Shown here piece by piece: positions 22,300-34,394 of a stretch of 64,000 bases of DNA. This DNA is from Cylicocyclus nassatus. Its lineage: Eukaryota > Nematoda > Chromadorea > Rhabditida > Strongylidae. The stretch spans positions 5,668,674 to 5,732,673 of the forward strand of contig CATQJL010000316.1 of the NCBI GenBank assembly GCA_958299035.1, written 5' to 3'. Positions within the stretch are counted from its first letter, which is position 1. The number at the start of each line of letters is the position of its first letter. Below the pieces are notes generated by a model, which saw only the letters and a program-made list of their open reading frames with translations, did no database searches and was not told the origin of the DNA. Made by a program: the position numbers and the translations under genes.

Positions 22300-24228
22300 A
22301 TGGCAAATGACTGGATTCATTGCAACGCGTGTTATCGACAGCCAACTCAGGGTGTTGTCTACCTTTTATCAAGCTGTGGGCACATTGTTTGTCAGACTTG
22401 TTCTACAGCATCTGGTGAGTCCAGCTTGTTTATTTATTTGAAGATTTGAATCATGTGTATTTCATAGAAAAAAAAGATCGCCAAATTTTTAAATTTAGGT
22501 TTTGTAGGGCATTTCGTTTTGCCTCTGACGTTATCAGTAATGCCCCCTTGTCGCAAGAAGCAAGCACAGACCAATATCATTCGTTTTGAGATCGGAAGAC
22601 CGGAATCACTTTGCATACTTGTAGAAACAAGCATGAAGTGTATTCAACAATTTACATTTGCGGTGTATCCAGCTTGGGATTATTTACCCACTTGGAATTA
22701 GGAGAGAGCAGATTCAAGTTTCTTCAAACCATGTGTGCAAAGCCGTTTCGAGTGACCCAAATTCAGAACAAATGATACGTGATACAAAGTTGAGAACAGG
22801 AGTCCACTTATGTCTATGTACATGTTCTTTATTGCAATTCCTAAAAAATGCATCATAATATACATTTTTTCTTTTCACTTTTTCCTCGAAATCCGCTGAT
22901 TCTTGTATTTGAGAAACAGGAAACGAGGGTCCAGAGAAGCCTTGTCCAGTTTGTCATAAAAAATGCGCGATTGCTGAAATCAACAGAAAACTGCGCCCCG
23001 AACTTCAGGTCAGTCAGAGTCGTTAAGGCTTTTGTTGCTTCAAAAATTCAATGTTCGATTACTATCACCATTAGGTTTCTATTCAGATCCTTTTTCGTAA
23101 CCCGAAAGAAGTTGCAACACAATATATGAAAAATCTCTCGCAAGTCTTGGAATTTCAAGGAACGAACAGAAATAGGCTCGCTAAGCATATCGCTGAAAAG
23201 GTATGGACTGGTAGATGTGCCGATGAAAGTAGTGTTTTGCGAAACCGACAACATTCCGCGTAAACAATGAATGCTCGTTCCGTGGCCATTGCGCGAGTCG
23301 TTCGCAAGCATGACACTTGTTTTAATGAATATTTTCGACTCTGCGAGGCACTATTTCGACCGTCAATCTACACAACTTTTAAGTATGCATGTTGTTGTGA
23401 AGATGATATCGATAGGATCACCTTCAGGAGAAGAAAGCTGTAAAGTATGCTAGCTTGGCTCGCGACGAGATCAAGAAGAGAATTGACATTGAAAAGTAGG
23501 TTTTTGTTGCGGATCCTTCACTCATCAACTTCTTCGCTTACAGAAAAGCAGTAGAAGAACATACGCGGCTGAAACATGAGCTGGATATGGAGCGATTCCG
23601 CTGCCGTACTCTTGAAGCGAAGTAGGTCGTATTAACACGTATGGTTTTGCTGCATTTGTATGCTATTTCATATCAGAATTTCTGTTAACTTCTTTATTGC
23701 GTTGCTTCTTATCACTTCAGAGGCCGATGCTCAACATATACTTTTTAGGCTCGCTGAACATGAAAAGCAACTCGAAGAACTAAAGAAGAATGTGAATATG
23801 GCCGGACCAATCGTTCGTTCCGGTAGGTTACTGCTCTTCTAGCAGGCATATGTTCTATCACATCTTCGTATATATATGTATTTTTTTGAGATTCGGGTAT
23901 CGATGCAGAGATGGACATTGACAGCAACATTTCCTTCTTGAACGTAGCCACGAGCACTCCAATCCAAAAATGCAGCGTTAGTCATCTTTAGTATACTTTT
24001 TATATCTGAGTGCTATTGTTTGTTTTGTTTAAGCCCCTCAATCGTTTCACATCTACTGGGCATAGAAATCGTAACCATATTGCGGAAATGTTCCTTGGTG
24101 GTGCTGACGATGTTCTCTCACCGATTACATTCCCACCTAACCAGCTCCTGACAACTCCAGCTATGCTGGGAATAAAACAAAAGGGTCACAGGTATTGCAC
24201 TTGCGAAATACGATTTTCTTTGAAGTGA
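22300..24228 (+). CDS. ZHP-3/RNF212-like meiotic RING-finger protein
   Basis: Proteins of this family (yeast Zip3, mammalian RNF212, nematode ZHP-1 to -4) are SUMO/ubiquitin E3-like regulators on the synaptonemal complex that designate crossovers. Exons: 22300-22414, 22920-23008, 23087-23200, 23428-23495, 23544-23621, 23721-23822, 23891-23976 and 24034 to the stop. The start MANDWIHCNACY opens a RING: CNAC, then CGHIVCQTC, completed in exon 2 by CPVCHKKC. Exons 3-6 form a coiled coil (YMKNLSQVLEFQG, RLAKHIAEK, ARDEIKKRIDIEK, EEHTRLKHELDMERFRC, FRLAEHEKQLEELKK). Exons 7-8 give the serine/asparagine-rich tail. All phases fit except exon 5 to 6, which works only with an alternative donor at 23,606. 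The 3' end is uncertain: a donor at 24,192 could instead lead to an open exon at 24,283-24,508. Which of the four ZHP paralogues it is was not decided. Confidence 0.85.
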
Positions 24229-24834
24229 TTGGCTAACAAAAAGTCCTTGATAATTTTATTATCCTTGTATGATATGTATTAGGATTTCCTTCGTGTTACG
24301 CATCTATTTGTTGCATTGGGTTTTTAACTACATATCCGAAGACAAATTGACTACGCCGTGTAGCGGGAACAGTTTCGCGCAGTACGGCACAACGATACGC
24401 ACGCGTATCAGATTTTTAGCCGCAGGTCGCCATGATTTTATTCCTGCTTCTCATTCTTATATTGATGTGTTAGAGCCAAGACTATGGCATGTAGGCATTA
24501 TAGCTTGACAACAAGCCCGCATACACAGTCTATTTCAACCACCTGCTTCTTTTTCTAGAGCATCTGCGGCGCGTGGGCATTGCGCAACGATCTTCGGTCG
24601 ATGCGACTAAATTTGAACGCTTAAGCGCTACGTCTGCGAACGCGGCACGAGGCTCCAGCGTTGCGCTTGAGCTGCTCGGAAAGGGAGCACATCGTTGATC
24701 AGACTATAGTGGTATGCGCCTAGGACTTAGTATAGCTAAAGTCGGTTGCACGAAATTGTCCACAGAGTATAAGCGAAGTACGCGCGCGGCTGTCCTGCAT
24801 TACTGCTGTGATGACTGCGCGTCGGTGCCGATGT
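24229..24834. other. Interval with possible extra 3' exon of the RING gene
   Basis: An open frame to 24,508 begins after a TATTAG acceptor and is in phase with the donor at 24,192, but its sequence is not recognisable. The remainder is GC-richer sequence with no clear feature. Confidence 0.35.
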
Positions 24835-25085
24835 ACGGAACTTATCAAATGCAGTGTCGTTTGCATCAGCATCTCCATTCTCGCGCTGGAGTCTGCGTCT
24901 CTTTCGCGAACATGCTCTCTAACCACTTCCAATCGATTGAGGCTCCGCCTTTCCCACGTTGAGGCTCCGCCTTTCCCACGCTCGCCCTGGGAACGTGATC
25001 AGAGAGCGTGTTCGCAGAAGAGATGCAGAGAGTCCAGCGCGGGAGTGGACATGCTGGGGCAAGCAACACTTCATTTGATAAGCCC
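24835..25085. repeat. Imperfect GC-rich palindrome
   Basis: The left block TCTCGCGCTGGAGTCTGCG...GCGAACATGCTCTC (about 24,880-24,920) returns inverted as GAGAGCGTGTTCGC...CAGCGCGGGAGTGGACATGC (about 25,000-25,055). The centre carries two tandem copies of GAGGCTCCGCCTTTCCCACG. It is probably a foldback element; the outer limits are not resolved. Confidence 0.65.
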
Positions 25086-26421
25086 TGTAGATCGTAAGCC
25101 ACCTCGGCAGCCACGCGCTCGACACACTCGCGGGCATTTTGCTTACATCCTTCGCGTGATTTCTTGCGGTAGAAGACGGCCAGCTCTCGTATAGTGGTGT
25201 AATTGCGCTGTTTGGGGCTGCCGCTGTTACACAGATTGTACGCGCTTGAAGCCTCAGAAAAGCATGATAGCGACTTAAGACTGTAATCAGTTTATGGACC
25301 ATGGGTCTTTCAGCTTGTTTAGTTTGTGTCTAATCTCTACATCTCATTTTCCTTTGTGAAGTACCTTCATAAACAGGCGAAGCAGCTCCGCAAATGAGCG
25401 GCAGCCATCAGGTGGCAATAGGTTCGACGGCAATAGGTTCGACTTCCATTCCAGTGGAGGAAAAAGCACCAACTGCTTTGGCTTGTCGAAAACCTGATTT
25501 TCAGCAGAAAATTCTTTCTGATACTGTGAATATCATTTCATTTCTTTTGGAGTACTCTAGTTAATCAGTGTTTGGCTAATATCTCATTCCGTTGATAACG
25601 CCGTTAACTCTTCCAAATTTTTTTCAAAAGCAAAATGTTGGCTTCACAAATTATTAGAGTGGCGGAGTTGTTTGAGCATGTTGTTGTGGTTTTTTCTATA
25701 GTTTATTACTTCCAAAGAGCCTATTCTATACATGGTGATCAGTTACAATTCAAATTGATCTTATTGTTGGATTGAGTTGAACGTTAAAACTATAATAACA
25801 CTAAGGTGTTTGATTTAGTTCTTGTTCCTTTACTTTTAGTATAAAAATAAAGCACTTTTGTTATTTTCAAAGTGGAGACTAGTGCACAAGAAATAGAAAA
25901 AAAAACACATTTTCACTAAAAATCGTAGTTTGTCACTGGAACTGCAGAGTTCCAATATGTTGCAAAGCTCCATACTGATGCACTTATGTATCGTTTACAA
26001 TCTCACTCTTCAATCTTCCCTTACAGTGGAAATATGTTTGCAAATTTTTCTCCCCGACTCAATGGATAAATCTGTAGGTTTCAGATGGTGAAAAAAAATC
26101 AAACAACGGAATTCGATTGGCCGAGCGAAAGTAAATCGCTTGATCTGAATACAAGTGGTTTCAGACTTTTTGAAGCAAATCTGTGCGCTTTCTGCGCAAT
26201 CAGAGGAATCTGCTCTTATCCTTTTACTTCTTGCCGACGTTATATGTTGCAAACTTGGGCATCTTCATAAATACAATACCAGCTAAAAATAACATCATGC
26301 TGACAAGTGCTGCTGTCTCGTCAGTATTGGATGGAATCATTCATAGCACAGTTGGCGGCTATCAATATTTTAGTAAACATTGGCAACAATAATTCAAATG
26401 TATCTGAATGTTCCTAATATA
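25086..26421. other. AT-rich interval, no gene recognised
   Basis: Scattered short open frames only. There is a small direct duplication (GGCAATAGGTTCGAC twice) at about 25,413-25,443. Confidence 0.4.
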
Positions 26422-27550
26422 GTAGGTCGTCCCGAAAGTATATTCGCTTTTTTTGAACAAGCGCCACAGTCCACAGAACAAAAATTCACAGAAGGTCTTG
26501 GTAGTTTTCGATGCAGTTTCATGCTCTTTCAAAGTGGTAACCTTTATGGCACGCGCCATACTCAATCCGCTCAGTCTACTTGATCCGCTTCGTCATTGGT
26601 CAATTCCGTGAACTATCAATAGTGATGGATGAAGTGGATCGGATCAAGCTGACAACCGCTTCGCTTCAGTCAGTTTACTGAATCGACTAGACGAAGCGGA
26701 TCAAGTGGATTAAGAGGATCGAGTATGGCGCGTGCCTACATTGCAGTAGAGGCAACAAGCTCTCAGAAAATTACTACAAACTGCGACCCACGCTTTATCA
26801 AGGTAGTTCCAATATTTTTCTAACTTGTACTGATTTCCCGAAGAAGTACAAGTTGTGGATAGTGCAAGCTTTATAGGATACAATAGAATTTTTGCTTTCC
26901 ATAGCTGACTATCCAGAATTTTCAGGATTATTTTTATTCTACCAAATTTTATATCTTGTCAACTCAAGCTTCATAGAACATCAGCTGGCAAGCAACTCGG
27001 GTGTTATTCAATGTAGCCTCTTTCGTCTTCAATAGATATGGTCTTGGAGGATGAAATTGGCATATTTCATGCTTTTGAAGGCACCCCAAGTGTACCCGGC
27101 AAATCCACAATTCGGTATTTCGAATTCCGGAAATTGAATTCTAATCCATCTTTGAAAGTACAGAAAACCGAGGATTTATTGGAGTTTGACGAGTCTGCGT
27201 CTGGTATGGGTCTGCCTAAATTCGATGGTGTTTTTTCTGTAGAAAATCATGGAGAGCTTTGGAAATGAGAACGAAGTCATTTGTATCCCATAGGGTTTGC
27301 TCTATTTATCCGTTCTTGGGCTTATTCGGGGAATCAGTACAAAAATTCAGAAAGAAACAAAACTTGACGTAAGTAATAACCATGGGTTTTTGGTGATTTT
27401 CTGAAAGCTTGCTGCACTACACTTCAAAGATAACTATTTGTAAGAGCATGAAAAAATGCATCGAATGCTATCAAAATCTCCTGTAAACCTTTGTTCTGCA
27501 GAATGTGGCTCTTGTTCAAAAAAAGGGGAAATACTTTCGGAATGACTTGA
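26422..27550. mobile_element. Mariner-type foldback MITE carrying a nested small palindrome
   Basis: The left end GTAGGTCGTCCCGAAAGTAT continues TTCGCTTTTTTTGAACAAGC. The complement of the right end at 27,490-27,550 matches over at least 100 bp. The termini are related to the 28.3-kb element. Confidence 0.75.
26548..26742. mobile_element. Nested 195-bp palindromic insert
   Basis: Inverted ends GGCACGCGCCATACTCAATC (left) and GGATCGAGTATGGCGCGTGCC-type sequence (right) enclose repeated GATCCGCTTCGTC words. It lies wholly inside the mariner-type MITE and so is younger than it. Confidence 0.72.
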
Positions 27551-28316
27551 TATATGTCATATTTTACGCCAATCATCAGTCATTGTAAAAGCAGCACTGA
27601 CGAGGCTCGGGTTCTTTTCATTGTTAGGTTCCCCCTTGTTCTCGGAAAAATTACTCATTAGCCAAATTACTCATCAAAGATTCGCCTATAATTTTCAGAG
27701 TGGAGTAATTGACTAAGAAAAACGAAGACCTTCATTTGGTACTTAAGCGCAAAAACAAACCGAATTTGCGAAGTTTACACAATATGATGACTTCGCAGAG
27801 GTCTTGCCAAAACAAGAGCTAATTAAGGCCAGAGTAAAGTGATGAAGCTAACATGAGCTGAGAGGAATTCATCAAAATTTTTCCAATCATCAGAGCTATT
27901 TTCATTGGAAGTCAAAGTAACAATGAAGTAAGGCTTGAATGAATAGGGCAGTTCAACATGGATCCATACCGAATCTATCTAATCTGCGAAAAAAAATTTA
28001 CATATCGCCTGCATAGCTTGTCAGTTGTTTGAGGAGGAAACTTTGTCATGACAGACGCAGTACGGTGCTAGAAAGTAGTTCAGCTCTATGATGCAGTGCG
28101 GAGCATCACCGTATTTATTTATGCGGCTAAACGAACCCAAGTCGATATGAACTGCATTCAGGACGTAGTCATAGAATAAAGTCACCTAAAATCAATATAA
28201 ATATTCGACAAAAATGATTGATAAAACTTCTGAAGCTGAAAGGTGTTTTTTATAGCCTGAAGGTCTCATCTTTCATTTTTTGATACTAGAAAGTCATTTT
28301 ACTAAATCGAAATATA
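27551..28316. other. AT-rich interval, no gene recognised
   Basis: Nothing supported was seen between two mariner-type elements. Confidence 0.4.
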
Positions 28317-29323
28317 TTAGATTATTCCGAAAGTAATTTCGCTTTTTTCAAACGGGCGCCACATCTGATGGAACAAAGGTTTCTAAGAGGTCTTGGAAGC
28401 ATTCGACGCAGCATTTCATTCTCTTTCCGCTTATAAAATTGTTGCAAAACAGTCCATGAGCTTTCAAAAAATAACCAAAATCTGCGACCATGCTTTTTGA
28501 GATGGTCAAGTTTCACGATTTTTTAAACCTTTCATATCAATCCTCAGAAGGAGTTCAAGTAACGATTCGATAGAGTAAAGCTTATAGAATACAGGGCTAC
28601 TTTTTTCTTTTTCTCGTAACTCGCCGTAATTTTTTGAAAGATTTTTTAGCAGAACCATCGAATTCTGGCAGGCCCACTTCAACCACAATCGCATCAATTT
28701 TTCGAAATTTGAGACTACCAAGATGGTAGTATGAGTTAGCATTAATTTTACAAAGCAAGTGAGGGTTTACGGGTTTGAAACATCAAGTTCCGAGTTTTTC
28801 GGGTACAGCCAGGGCTCCCTAAAAAAGTGAGTTATGATGATTTTATCCCCGGAAACTAAACGAATCGAAGACAAAAAACACCCATTAGAAAGAAGCGAAA
28901 AAGCTGCATCGAATGACACTGGAACTGCTCAAGGTTTGATGTTCTACTAGGATCTAGTTGTCCAAGTATGGAAATCGGTAGCATCAGTTAAAATTCTGTT
29001 AAAAATGTATGACAAGCTATAGAAAAGAGAAAAAAGTTGCACTGTATTCTATGAGGTTCGCTCTATCGAACCGTCGCTTGAAGTTCTTCTGAGAATTGAT
29101 ATGAAAGTTTTAAAAAATTGTGAAACTTGACTATCTTAAAAAGCATAGGTTGCAGATTTTGGTTATTTTCTGAAAGCTCATTGACTGTTTTTCAACATTC
29201 TTATAACCATTAGAAAGAGAATGAGGTTCTGCATTAAATGCCTCCTAGACCTCTTAGAAACCTTTGTTCCATCAGATGTGGCGCCCGTTTGAAAAAAGCG
29301 AAATTACTTTCGGAATGACCTAA
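28317..29323. mobile_element. Mariner-type foldback MITE, 1.0 kb
   Basis: The left end TTAGATTATTCCGAAAGTAA and the complement TTAGGTCATTCCGAAAGTAA at the right end are flanked by TA on both sides. Pairing continues through the arms (GGGCGCCACATCTGATGGAA on the left, its inverse near 29,268-29,287). No transposase frame is present. Confidence 0.85.
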
Positions 29324-29764
29324 TAGAATGCTTCAATAAAATCAAAGAAGAAAATGCGGAAGGTAGCGCTAACTTTCTAGCGAATGACTTGATACTCCAA
29401 ACAGTCAGTAAGCTTGTTCTTACAATTAGCGACGTGCAAAGAGGTATGTGCAGGGTCGAGCGGGAAGTGTAACCAAAAACGTCTTGTGCCACCCCGCTAA
29501 GTTCTGTTTGGTAGACCCACCTGCATTATCTATCTACCTTAGGCACATCGTGGAAGCCGTACTAAACATGATAGTAACGTGCTCATGAGCACGTCAAATA
29601 CTGTGGGCCACTTTTTATCGAATTCTGAGGCTTTCAAAAATTGGGCCAACCAAGAAATGGTCATTTTCAAACATGGTTAACATTTCGAAGGTAACTTCAA
29701 CTTTGAGCTTTGCCATGTTTTAAATGACGAATAACTGCAATCACTATATCGTGCCATATACAGC

Positions 29765-31385
29765 GACCGCCAAGACAAGTCGCCTTCCTTCTTTCATCGC
29801 TCATTTTCAGATGGAAAACAAAGATGAAAAAATAGTCGAATTGCATGGGGTAATAGAGCTCTTCAAGAGCTACAACCTACACGTTGCGCTTTCTGGAAAA
29901 CGTGTATTCTAATTTGTGAAAATTTTTTCTAAAAAGGTTCGAAAATGGCCGCGTCACAATGTCGCGGACAATAATTCTTCGAACGCAAACATTTTCTTTT
30001 AGGTCTTTTTTTTGGAGCAAAAACAAAAGTTTTCCGGGCAGTTAAGCATACTATTTTGTAAACCTTATCGAGGACAATAATTCGGTAGTGGTTACTTCCA
30101 AAAAAAACCCAAGCTTGAATTTTATTTTGCTTCTTCTCAAATAGCTTGTAATTTCCTGCTTCAAGCCAAATTTCTTCACATGGAAACCCATCCAAGAGAT
30201 TCCAACAAAGCTAATTGGATAAAATGGATGCCCTTTGCCATATTCTATGCATCGGACGTGTGCTGGTGAGTTTCTTTGCTGAAAATTTCTTTTGACAGTA
30301 CGTGCGCAGGCTCCACCTGCATCTCACCCTTTGCAGGGTTGTAGCTCGGCCAGTAGTCACTCTTTGAGCTTGCAGTTAGGCTCATTCGAAATCAGCGTGA
30401 CTTCCTCGACACGACGGTATGCAGTATAGTTGGGTATGAGAAACAGCGGAGATTTGGCGGATGGGGTGAAAAAGCGCAGCCTTAGAGGTGATTGGAGTGG
30501 AGGCTTTCAACAACATCAGAACAGTCCTAAAGCTTCGAAATGGATCTATTACAAGAACATTGGCAGTTTTAAACTTCCAGAATGGAACTTGTAGCAAAAG
30601 AAGCTCTGTTCAACTTTAGCTGGAAATCCTTAGCTTACCACTGAGGCTGCGCTTTTTCACCCCATCCGCCAAATCTCCGCTGTTTCTCATACCCAACTAT
30701 TTTGCATACCATCGTGTCGAGGAAGTCACGCTGATTTCGAATAAGCCTAACTGCAAGCTTAAAGAGTGACTGATGGCCGAGCTACAACCTTGCAAAGCGG
30801 TGCAAGTCAGTGGTGAGGTGCAGGTGGGGTCATGTGCACACACTGTCAAAAGCCATTTTCAGCAATGAAACTCACCAGCACACGTCCGATGCATGGAAGA
30901 TGGCAAAGGGCATCCATTTTATCCGAATAGCTTTGTTGGAATATCTTGAATGGGTTTCCATGTGAAGAAATTTGGCTTGAAGCAGGGAATTAGAAGTTAT
31001 TTTTGAAAAGAAGCAAAATAAAATTCACGCTTGGGTTTTTTGAAAGTAACCACTACCAAATTATTGTCCTCGATGAGTTCTACGGTATAGTATGCCTAAT
31101 TATCCGGAAAATTTTTGTTTTTGCTCTAAAAGACCTAAAAGAAAATTTTCGCGTTTGAAAAATTATCATCCGCGACATTGTGACGCGGCCATTTTCGGAC
31201 TTGTTGTAGAAAAAGTTTTTTATAATTTTTAGAATACATATTTTCCAGAAAGCGCAATGTGTGGGTTGTAGCTCTCGGAGAGCTCTATCACCTCATGCAA
31301 CCATTTAGTTTCTCATTTTGTTTTCCATTCGAAAATGAGAATTGAAGAAAGGAAGGCGGCTTGTCCGCAACTTTTTGGCTGTCAC
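29765..31385. mobile_element. Long palindrome of about 1.6 kb
   Basis: Two arms of roughly 800 bp are inverted copies with centre near 30,605. Matching pairs include GCCTTCCTTCTTTCATCGCT/its inverse near 31,345, and CATCGGACGTGTGCTGGTGA (30,251-30,270)/its inverse near 30,870. Close to the centre, TAGTTGGGTATGAGAAACAG pairs with its inverse near 30,683-30,702. Termini and target duplication could not be fixed. Confidence 0.85.
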
Positions 31386-31409
31386 AGTAGGTTGTTATAG
31401 ATGATATAA

Positions 31410-32510
31410 TTTACTGCCCAAAGTTTCAGCAGGAGCCGTCTTCGAAGGCTGAAAAGGCGTGAATTACATCGATATACAGTCTCAACCGCCAAATATCTCT
31501 CCATCTTGCCACTTGGTTCGTCTTGAGTGGAAGCAGGGAGTTTGGGTACAGAGACTCAGCTACCATGTATATCACCATTGTTTTTACGGCCGCTCCAAGT
31601 GTGCTTGGTCGAGTGCGATGTCAAGGAGCGCCCAAGCTATTCCGGAGCTGCGCGAGTAGAGCACACAAACTTATAGCTTTCTAGTACGACAGATATGACA
31701 TCAAGTCACTCGTTGTAAATGATTTCTCATACTTGTTGATTCATTTGGGCTCGCGAAGAAGAATGTGGGGCCTTTCGAGGCTTCGTGCGGAAATTCAGTG
31801 TTCGCGGTCTAAGATTTTGCATTTGATATCGTAATCAACACCATTCGATCATTCTAAGCTTCTTCAGTGAACCAATCATGCTTTGCTCTTTTTGCTAGTT
31901 AGATGTTCACTGATAGGCACTCAGTGGCCGATTTGGTTTCACCAATACATGTGGCAGAGCACTTTATTCACTTTATTTAGAACACCGAATTTCTCACAAT
32001 CTCCAAATTGTTCGTATGGTCACACAACACAGTCTCTTTGATACAAGCATCGCCGTAAAGTCCATTAGATACCAACAGCTTTCTAATGTTGTCTCGCGGA
32101 CTGCTGCTGGGGCGAAGTCCTTCTCAAGCTGTGCTTGTACGGCACACTGTTTTATTGCGGCAATGACCCTTTCGGACATAAAAGGCAAGCGCAAAGATAC
32201 TATATTGGTAGCTTGTTTGCTTGCCTTTACAATGTTTCTTTTCGAATACAATGTTTCTTTTCGAACGTCCGGAGCGCGTAAGAATCCATTCTCGACTATA
32301 GTTTTGGCTGCCAGCTTTAATGATTTCTGCCTTTCTTTTTCACAGCTGCGAATTTTGTCGCTGCTTTGACCATATATAGGCGAATCATAGCACGCAAAGA
32401 CTGCGGACGTATCGGCGTCTATTTGATCTAGCGCTCTTTCGTTTCTCTTAGCATCTGCCGTCTCTTCCACACACAAACTATCTTAGTGGAACGCAAGGGC
32501 GCCCAGTCCC
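31410..32510 (-). pseudogene. Degraded Penelope-like element
   Basis: On the minus strand the 31,994-32,476 frame shows the thumb region seen in the other Penelope copies (SLRLPFMSERVIAAIKQCAV, QAQLEKDF). Farther along, a broken GIY-YIG domain is visible near 31,740-31,970 (CHMY..., then remnants of SEHL and LAKR) with stops. It ends at 31,416-31,452 with the hammerhead-like motif. The RT palm is lost. Confidence 0.75.
31416..31452 (-). ncRNA. Hammerhead-like motif, third Penelope copy
   Basis: On the minus strand: TTCGAAGA, helix CGGC/GCTG with a TCCT loop, then AAACTTTGGGC. The helix II pairing is kept with different bases from the other copies, but the core has diverged (CUGANGA is now CTTCGAAGA). 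Confidence 0.3.
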
Positions 32511-32619
32511 TGCGTGCCTTGAATCGACGATACGTATGAAGGCGCTATGTGACGTCGCAGTGAACTGAGCGTATGAAATGCTCTGCCATATATACGATAA
32601 AACCTACTGGCCACAGGGT

Positions 32620-32780
32620 GTGCGCATCAGCGAACATCTAGTTTGCAAAAAAAGGCCCAAGCATCATTAGTTTACTGGGAAAGCATAGAATGATCGAACA
32701 TAACGGTGTTGCTCACGATATCGTGCAAAATCAAGGCTCACGAACACCAAATTTCCACATGAAAGGCCTTAAAAGGCTCC
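32620..32780 (+). pseudogene. Penelope GIY-YIG fragment
   Basis: The plus-strand translation gives RISEHLVCKKRPK followed by stop-interrupted remnants (FTGKA, NDRT). This corresponds to the region just after the GIY-YIG core of the other copies. It is inverted relative to the adjacent degraded element. Confidence 0.6.
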
Positions 32781-32872
32781 TACATCCATGCCTGCGAACT
32801 TAAGTTAAATAGCAAGTGCGCGGTCGTCTTCCAGCCGCCAGTCTAGATGCAAAAAGTATAAGAACTTATTTA

Positions 32873-33569
32873 TTAGGTTGTCCGGAAATTAATGCCCGTT
32901 ATGAATTTCAACCGCAATAAGTCATACACTTCTCATTTTTAAATAGGTTGCAGAGTACCATTCGATCGAGCAAAGTAAGCTCTACAAGATGCCCATCTTG
33001 TTTTGCAACAGCTCTCATTAACCTTTAGTTTCGAGCCAAAAACTAAAATTCTTCAGCTGCGCGAGATATTGAGAAAATTCGTAACTCAGTTCATAAGAAT
33101 CCTACAGAAATTCTAACTTGTTCACGTAAACACTATCCACATAAGACATCTATATACACCGTTGCCGTCTTTTTTCACCTTTTAGAAATCAAGAAAACGG
33201 AAATTTTCGTGCATTTTCCAAAGTGATGCTGTGCAGTCGCCACACGCATAGTTGTGCACTACAAACCCGTAGCAGTACAAACGTAAATTCTCAGCTTTCT
33301 ACAAGTGTTGGTTCTCGAGAGATATTGGATATGGCTTTCCCTAGTCAGGTGGTCCAAGCCAAAATTTTTCTCGATTTTTCGTGCAGCTAAATCACTTTAG
33401 TTTTTGGCTCAAAACTCAAGGTTAATGAGAGCTGCTGCAAAAGCAAGAACGCCATTCTGTAGAGCTTGCTTTGCTCTATCGAATGATACTTTGCGTACTA
33501 TCTAGAAATGAGAGGTGTATGAGTTATTAAGGTTGAAATAAAACGGACATTATTTTCCGGACAACCTAA
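32873..33569. mobile_element. Mariner-type foldback MITE, second copy of the 4.7-kb family
   Basis: It starts TTAGGTTGTCCGGAAATTAA and ends with the complement of TTAGGTTGTCCGGAAAATAA, flanked by TA at 32,871-32,872 and 33,570-33,571. The arms share CGCGTAAACACTATCC-like and GCCAAAACTAAA motifs with the 4.74-5.63-kb element. Confidence 0.85.
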
Positions 33570-34394
33570 TACAACGAGTGACTTGATTTCACATCTGTCC
33601 TACTTGAAGGCAGCAACTTGCCAGCACCGAATAACCCGAAATTTTGACAGGAAGGTTGCGTTCACCCCAAACATGAGAATAGAGCGGATCCGAGCGCATA
33701 GCATGCTGCCCTTGCTTATAAAACTGGCCTTAAACCCGTTACGCTTAAGCCATTCTAATACGCGAGGACGAGTTTGCGATTCTCCCTGACACGAATGAGG
33801 CATGCCGCAATGTTATAGCTGCGAGGGTCCCGCAACGATTCTGCCTCTCTAATTATGGCGGAACGGGTTCCACTCGTCCAAATTCAAAAATGGAGGCCTT
33901 GGGAAATGGTGGTTTTTGCCATTTTCGCGCTCTTCAAGGTGGATTTTCGGAACCAGCGCCTCGATTTACCCCAGGTAAGACTTCAAGTCGAGAATCTGCC
34001 GAGCCGCTGCCTTTAAGCTATAACATTGTGTGTCCTACAGCCCCGCAGTAGTATGGGTGCTCAATTGACATCGCACTCGACCAAGCCCACCTGGAGCCGC
34101 TGTAAGAACAACGGTGAACTTTTGCCTTCAATCTCCCTGCTTACACTCAAGACGAAGCGAATGGCAAGTGGTGGAGCTACTTGGCGGCAGAGACCATATA
34201 TCATGTTATTAACGCGTTTTCAGCCTCTGAAAACAGCGTCTTGTCCCAGAGTTAGGATAAATAATTGGCTGACCCACGCATGTTCACTGTAAAAAATTTG
34301 CGGACATTCGCTAGCCTCTTCGACTGAGTAGAGTGTTCGGTGTAGAGTGCGTTGGCGCACGCCTGCAGAGGGTATCAAAGACACCGAATATTTA
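33570..34394. other. Interval with degraded coding-like remnants
   Basis: On the minus strand, fragments such as ESLRDPRSYNIAACLIRVRE appear between stops around 33,640-33,860. They may be part of an unidentified mobile element. No intact gene. Confidence 0.35.

Noticed and set aside
33583..33803. Short plus- and minus-strand frames near 33.6 kb
   Set aside because: The better-looking minus-strand reading is broken by stops, and no family was recognised.
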